A DNA stretch of 8,436 nucleotides, taken from DATLFS01 sp035540935 (GTDB lineage: Bacteria; Actinomycetota; CADDZG01; WHSQ01). Both the position numbers and the translations under genes were made by a program. The stretch lies in assembly GCA_035540935.1 (NCBI GenBank), contig DATLFS010000060.1, positions 1 to 8,436 of the forward strand. Reading direction: 5' to 3'. Within the stretch, counting starts at the first letter, position 1. Every line of letters starts with the position of its first letter. Below are positions 5,713 to 8,436 of this stretch, in pieces. Under the pieces are notes generated by a model. The model had not been told where the DNA came from. It did no database searches and worked only from the letters and a program-made list of their open reading frames with translations.

Positions 5713-7530
5713 TTAGGGGTTCGGGCCCAGGGTGCGGAGGTCGTCCTTGCGCCGGGTGGCTTGGGTGCGGTCGAGCCATTCGCAGATCGGCACCGCGTAC
5801 TTCCGGGTCGTGCCCAGCGCGTCGCGCACCTGCGCCACCGTGACCGGGCCGTGGGTCTCGATCAGGCTCCGCACCTTCGCGCGCAGCTCGGCCGCCCTCG
5901 CCGCCGTCAGATAGAAGTCGTCGATCCGGACGAGCTCGCCGCGCTCGACGAGCATCCGCACGAGCGCGGGATCGGCGTTCAGGTCCTTGGCTAGGGGCGG
6001 CGCGAACCCGCCTTCTTCGATCGCCGCGAGCAGCGAGTCGCGCGCCTGCTGTTGCGCCGGCGTCAGGGTCGGGCCGTGGCTCGACAGTCGCAGCACCGCG
6101 CCGTCCGCCACCACGTCGTCCATCCCCTCGACGAGCGCGTCGAACGCGGCCGTGTCGAGCTCCGTGGCGGCGCGCACCACCTCCCGCGGCGCGCCGCGCT
6201 CCAGCGGATGGTCGCGGTGATGTGTCTCGAGAGCGCGGCGCGCCGCTCGTTCCAGCGCCGCCAACCTCTCCTCCGAGACGAACAGGTCTCCCAGCGCGGG
6301 AACGTCATCCGCCGAAGACACTGCGGCGCGCCGTAACGCCTCGGCGCGCCGCAGCATCCCCACGTGACGAACGAGCGCGACGAGGCGCCGCTCGGTGCGC
6401 ATCTCGGCGAGCATCGCCGCGCGCCGTGAGTCGGACGACTTCGCCGGCGCCGCTTCGGGGTCGAGCACCTGTCCCCCTCCGAAGGTGACGGCGCGCCCGG
6501 CATCGCGCAGGACGAAGCGGTCGCCGTGCGCGAGCGGCAACGGGTCGCGCAGGTAGAGCTGCGCGTAGCCCTCATCGCCACCCGCGAGCTCCGCGCTCCC
6601 GAGCAGCTTGACGCGCACGGGCGTCTCCGCCGATCCCGCGAACAGCAGATGCGCGCCCCGCGAAGTCAGCGAGTAGTCGTGTCCGCAGATCGAGCGCGGC
6701 AACACCCGTACGTGCGCGTCGAGCCGCTTCGTCACTCGCCACGCGCCCCGTCGCACGACCGCATCGCCGCGCGCCACCTCCGCGCGCTCGAGCCCGGCGA
6801 GGTTCAGCGCGGTCCGCACGCCGGGCCCGACGCGCTCCACCGAGCGCTTATGGCTCTGGATGCCGCGGATGCGAGCGCGGCGCGCGCCCGGCATCACGTC
6901 GACCTCGTCGGCGACGGCGAACGACCCCCCGCCGAGCGTGCCGGTGACGACGGTTCCCGCGCCCTGCATGACGAAGGAGCGGTCGACCCAAAGCCGCGGC
7001 CTGTCCGCGTCCTTCGCCGGGGGCGCCGCGTCCACGACACCGTCGAGCGCGGCGACCAGATCGTGGAGTCCCTCGCCGGTCACCGCCGACACCGGCACCA
7101 TCGGCGCGCCGTGCAACCCGGTGGTCGCCAGCCGGCTCTCGACCTCGGCGCGCACCGCGCCCAGCCGCGCCTCGTCCACGAGATCGGCCTTCGTGAGAGC
7201 GACGACACCGCTCTCCACACCCAGCACCTCGAGCGCCGCCAGGTGCTCGGCCGACTGTGGCATCCATCCTTCGGGCGCGCTCACCACGAACAGCACGACC
7301 GAGATGCCTCCCGCGCCGGCAAGCATGTTCTTGATGAACCGCTCGTGACCGGGGACGTCGACGATCCCGATCTCGCGCCCCGACGGGAGCGTCAACCAGG
7401 CGAAGCCGAGGTCGATCGTGAGCCCGCGGCGCTTCTCCTCCGCGAAGCGGTCGGGGTCGATCCCGGTGAGCGCGTGGACGAGCGCGGACTTGCCGTGGTC
7501 GACGTGTCCGGCCGTCCCGATTACGTGCAT
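5713..7530 (-). CDS. selB: Selenocysteine-specific translation elongation factor SelB
   Basis: SelB is the GTPase that delivers selenocysteyl-tRNA(Sec) to the ribosome at UGA codons followed by a SECIS hairpin. The 605-residue length matches E. coli SelB (614). The GTPase domain shows AGHVDHGKS (7-15, P-loop), RRGLTIDLGF (35-44, switch I with Thr38), DVPGH (58-62), TKAD (113-116) and VSAVTGEG (147-154). Beta-barrel domains 2-3 cover about 175-350, with SFVMQGAGTVVTGTL (185-199). The C-terminal half, about 370-605, holds the winged-helix domains that bind SECIS RNA, ending in the typical KYAVPICEWLDRT (577-589). ATG 7530 has no Shine-Dalgarno sequence; CAGAAT (7544-7539), 8 bases upstream, may be a leaderless -10 box. 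No selA, selC, selD or selenoprotein gene is visible in the window, so partners must lie elsewhere. All GTPase motifs are intact, suggesting a working protein. Confidence 0.96.
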   Translation of the reverse strand: MHVIGTAGHVDHGKSALVHALTGIDPDRFAEEKRRGLTIDLGFAWLTLPSGREIGIVDVPGHERFIKNMLAGAGGISVVLFVVSAPEGWMPQSAEHLAALEVLGVESGVVALTKADLVDEARLGAVRAEVESRLATTGLHGAPMVPVSAVTGEGLHDLVAALDGVVDAAPPAKDADRPRLWVDRSFVMQGAGTVVTGTLGGGSFAVADEVDVMPGARRARIRGIQSHKRSVERVGPGVRTALNLAGLERAEVARGDAVVRRGAWRVTKRLDAHVRVLPRSICGHDYSLTSRGAHLLFAGSAETPVRVKLLGSAELAGGDEGYAQLYLRDPLPLAHGDRFVLRDAGRAVTFGGGQVLDPEAAPAKSSDSRRAAMLAEMRTERRLVALVRHVGMLRRAEALRRAAVSSADDVPALGDLFVSEERLAALERAARRALETHHRDHPLERGAPREVVRAATELDTAAFDALVEGMDDVVADGAVLRLSSHGPTLTPAQQQARDSLLAAIEEGGFAPPLAKDLNADPALVRMLVERGELVRIDDFYLTAARAAELRAKVRSLIETHGPVTVAQVRDALGTTRKYAVPICEWLDRTQATRRKDDLRTLGPNP

Positions 7531-7580
7531 GTGCGGTCATTCTGACGCGATGCGCCGACTGTCCGATTCAAGCGACGGCC

Positions 7581-7629
7581 GGCGGGGGTCGATGGTGTGA
7601 GGGTCCCCCCGCCCCAGTCCAGGGGGCGG
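7581..7629 (+). promoter_or_regulatory. Possible two-state hairpin leader before the DUF5666-like gene
   Basis: Segment 7606-7613 (CCCCCGCC) pairs perfectly over 8 bp with the upstream GGCGGGGG (7581-7588). The overlapping segment 7609-7615 (CCGCCCC) pairs perfectly over 7 bp with the downstream GGGGCGG (7623-7629). The two hairpins exclude each other, and the downstream one ends 11 bases before the ribosome-binding site. It matters only if the transcript starts upstream of 7581, which is not shown. G/C-rich DNA can produce such pairing by chance. Confidence 0.35.
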
Positions 7630-7639
7630 AGAAGTCGTA

Positions 7640-7644
7640 AGGAG
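7640..7644 (+). promoter_or_regulatory. Ribosome-binding site deciding the start at 7651
   Basis: AGGAG (7640-7644) lies 6 bases before ATG 7651. The alternative in-frame ATG at 7597 has no such site and would put 18 Arg-rich residues ahead of an otherwise good signal peptide, so 7651 is preferred. Confidence 0.75.
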
Positions 7645-7650
7645 AGGTGC

Positions 7651-8064
7651 ATGTTCTCGATTAAGACGCGCAGGATCGCCGCCGCTCTCGGCGCCGCCGT
7701 GATCGCGGCATCGCTGGGCGCCAGCGCGGTCGCGGCGCCGAAGGGTCCGTCGAACAAGGGCGGCAAGAAGCCGATCGGCACGATCGCATCGTTCGACTCC
7801 GCCACCGGTGCGTTGGCCGTAGACCTGAAGGACGGAACGCAGTTCACCGGCACGGTCACGGAAGACACCAAGATCAAGGTGGACCACCGCGGCAAGCCCG
7901 GCAAGAAGGGGAACCCGACGACCGGCACGACCGCCGACCTTGTCCCCGGTTACCAGGTGCTCCGGCTGAAGTCGGACGCCGCCGAGGACGGATCGCTCGT
8001 CGTCGAGAAGGTGAAGGTCCGCAAGGTGGCCGCCGCCTCCGACGACTCGACGGAACAGTCGTAA
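7651..8064 (+). CDS. Small exported DUF5666-like protein
   Basis: The 137-residue protein has a signal peptide (MFSIKTRR, hydrophobic stretch about 9-27, probable cleavage after AVA at 28). A basic Gly/Lys-rich linker (30-41, KGPSNKGGKK) follows. Then comes a compact beta-rich domain, IGTIASFDSATGALAVDLKD at 42-61 and QFTGTVTEDTKIKVD at 64-78, with the G.v...d...g.l.v...dG....v.v...T.i pattern of DUF5666 domains. A later strand is SLVVEKVKVRKV (115-126). A second Gly/Lys-rich insert (80-92) interrupts the domain, and the C-terminus is acidic (DDSTEQS). No cysteines or catalytic motifs are seen. The function is unknown; an extracellular or wall-associated role is inferred from the signal peptide. 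The gene is divergent from selB with a 120-base gap, and a strong hairpin follows its stop codon. Confidence 0.82.
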   Translation: MFSIKTRRIAAALGAAVIAASLGASAVAAPKGPSNKGGKKPIGTIASFDSATGALAVDLKDGTQFTGTVTEDTKIKVDHRGKPGKKGNPTTGTTADLVPGYQVLRLKSDAAEDGSLVVEKVKVRKVAAASDDSTEQS

Positions 8065-8104
8065 GAGGATCGGGTCCGGGAGTCCCTTTCCCCCGGCTCC
8101 GTCA

Positions 8105-8136
8105 CGGAAGAAGCGGCCTTCGGGTCGCTTCTTCCG
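8105..8136 (+). terminator. Strong hairpin with TTCG tetraloop, probable terminator without a T-run
   Basis: C8105-C8118 and G8123-G8136 form a 14-bp stem (one G-T wobble) closed by C(TTCG)G, an especially stable tetraloop. It lies 41 bases after the stop of the DUF5666-like gene and 44 bases before the next start on the same strand. No run of T follows, as is common for hairpin terminators of G+C-rich actinobacteria; an mRNA-protecting 3' structure is the alternative. Confidence 0.65.
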
Positions 8137-8179
8137 CGTCCGACAGGGGTTCCCCCTCGAGCGGCGAAAGTCAGGCGGG

Positions 8180-8436
8180 ATGCGCAACGTCGTCGTCGCC
8201 GCTCTCGTCGCCGCATCGCTCGGGCTCGCGCCGGTCGAGGCCGCGCCGCGCCCGGCGATCCAGATAGCGCGCGGGGTGACGCAGCCGGTCTTCTCCTACG
8301 AGGACGCGGTCCGCGAGACCGTCTACGTGCAGTCCTACGTCGACGCCGACGGTGATCTCGAACCGGATCTTCTGGCCACCGACATCATCAGGCCGCGCGA
8401 GACCGAGCGGGGGCTGCGCGTGCCCGTCATCTACGA
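8180..8436 (+). CDS. Secreted S15-type Xaa-Pro dipeptidyl-peptidase-like protein, N-terminal part
   Basis: Only the first 85 residues are in the window; the frame stays open to the edge. MRNVVVAALVAASLGLAPVEA (1-21) is a signal peptide, with a likely cut near EAA/P. The following VRETVYVQSYVDADGD (47-62), LATDIIRPRETERGL (67-81) and VPVIY (83-85) match the opening strands of actinobacterial Xaa-Pro dipeptidyl-peptidases (the pattern vyVqs.vDsDgDg.pD...vdiiRP..t...lkvPVIy). The catalytic region lies beyond the window. The ATG has only a weak upstream GGCGGG directly next to it, and no other in-frame start is found between it and the hairpin at 8105-8136. Apart from the S15 hydrolase at 1002-2834 this is the second member of the superfamily in the window; the two N-termini differ clearly, so this is not a recent duplication. 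Confidence 0.75.
   Translation, partial: MRNVVVAALVAASLGLAPVEAAPRPAIQIARGVTQPVFSYEDAVRETVYVQSYVDADGDLEPDLLATDIIRPRETERGLRVPVIY

Noticed and set aside
7557..7585. ATTCAAG near selB resembling a selenocysteine tRNA anticodon loop
   Set aside because: The flanking bases do not form an anticodon stem and no T-arm or acceptor stem lies at the right distance.

Overview
The window is about two-thirds G+C and gene-dense, and looks like chromosomal DNA of an actinomycete-type bacterium (Actinomycetota). The reasons are the strong G/C third-codon bias, several genes that lack a Shine-Dalgarno sequence but have a TAnnnT-type -10 box 6-8 bases before the ATG (leaderless transcription), several exported proteins, and a 15-base site close to the actinobacterial Zur operator. 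This placement is an inference from style; no phylogenetic marker was tested. I see no transposase, integrase, phage gene or CRISPR array.

Left part (1-2834), all on the minus strand, in transcription order. First is a secreted S15/CocE-type alpha/beta hydrolase (2834-1002). Next is a small exported protein with an Ig-like beta-sandwich look (917-402). Last is the N-terminal 120 residues of a zinc/manganese ABC-transporter binding lipoprotein of the ZnuA family (360 to beyond base 1). The ZnuA gene has its own promoter and a putative Zur operator packed into the 41-base gap, so it is probably zinc-regulated independently of the two genes upstream.

Middle part (2835-5467), plus strand. An MFS-type transporter (2993-4252) is followed 30 bases later by a GCS2/YbdK-type carboxylate-amine ligase (4283-5467), probably as one operon. 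The transporter is divergent from the hydrolase across a 158-base gap with no obvious strong promoter.

The 245-base gap between this operon and the convergent selB gene holds a cluster of structured repeats. There are three clear 42-base hairpin units (two of them 41/42 identical and exactly 50 bases apart) and a fourth degenerate one. Their pairing is kept while the sequence drifts. This REP-like cluster is the most unusual structure in the window.

Right part (5713-8436). A full-length SelB (selenocysteine elongation factor) lies on the minus strand, with no selC, selA, selD or selenoprotein visible here. Divergent from it is a small exported DUF5666-like protein (7651-8064) whose upstream region can fold into two mutually exclusive G/C hairpins just before the ribosome-binding site. 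A 14-bp hairpin with a TTCG loop follows. The window ends in the N-terminus of a second S15-type Xaa-Pro dipeptidyl-peptidase-like secreted protein (8180 to beyond 8436).

No clear previously undescribed multi-gene system is visible. The items most worth checking are the hairpin repeat cluster, the switch-like leader at 7581-7629 and the Zur-type operator at 380-394.
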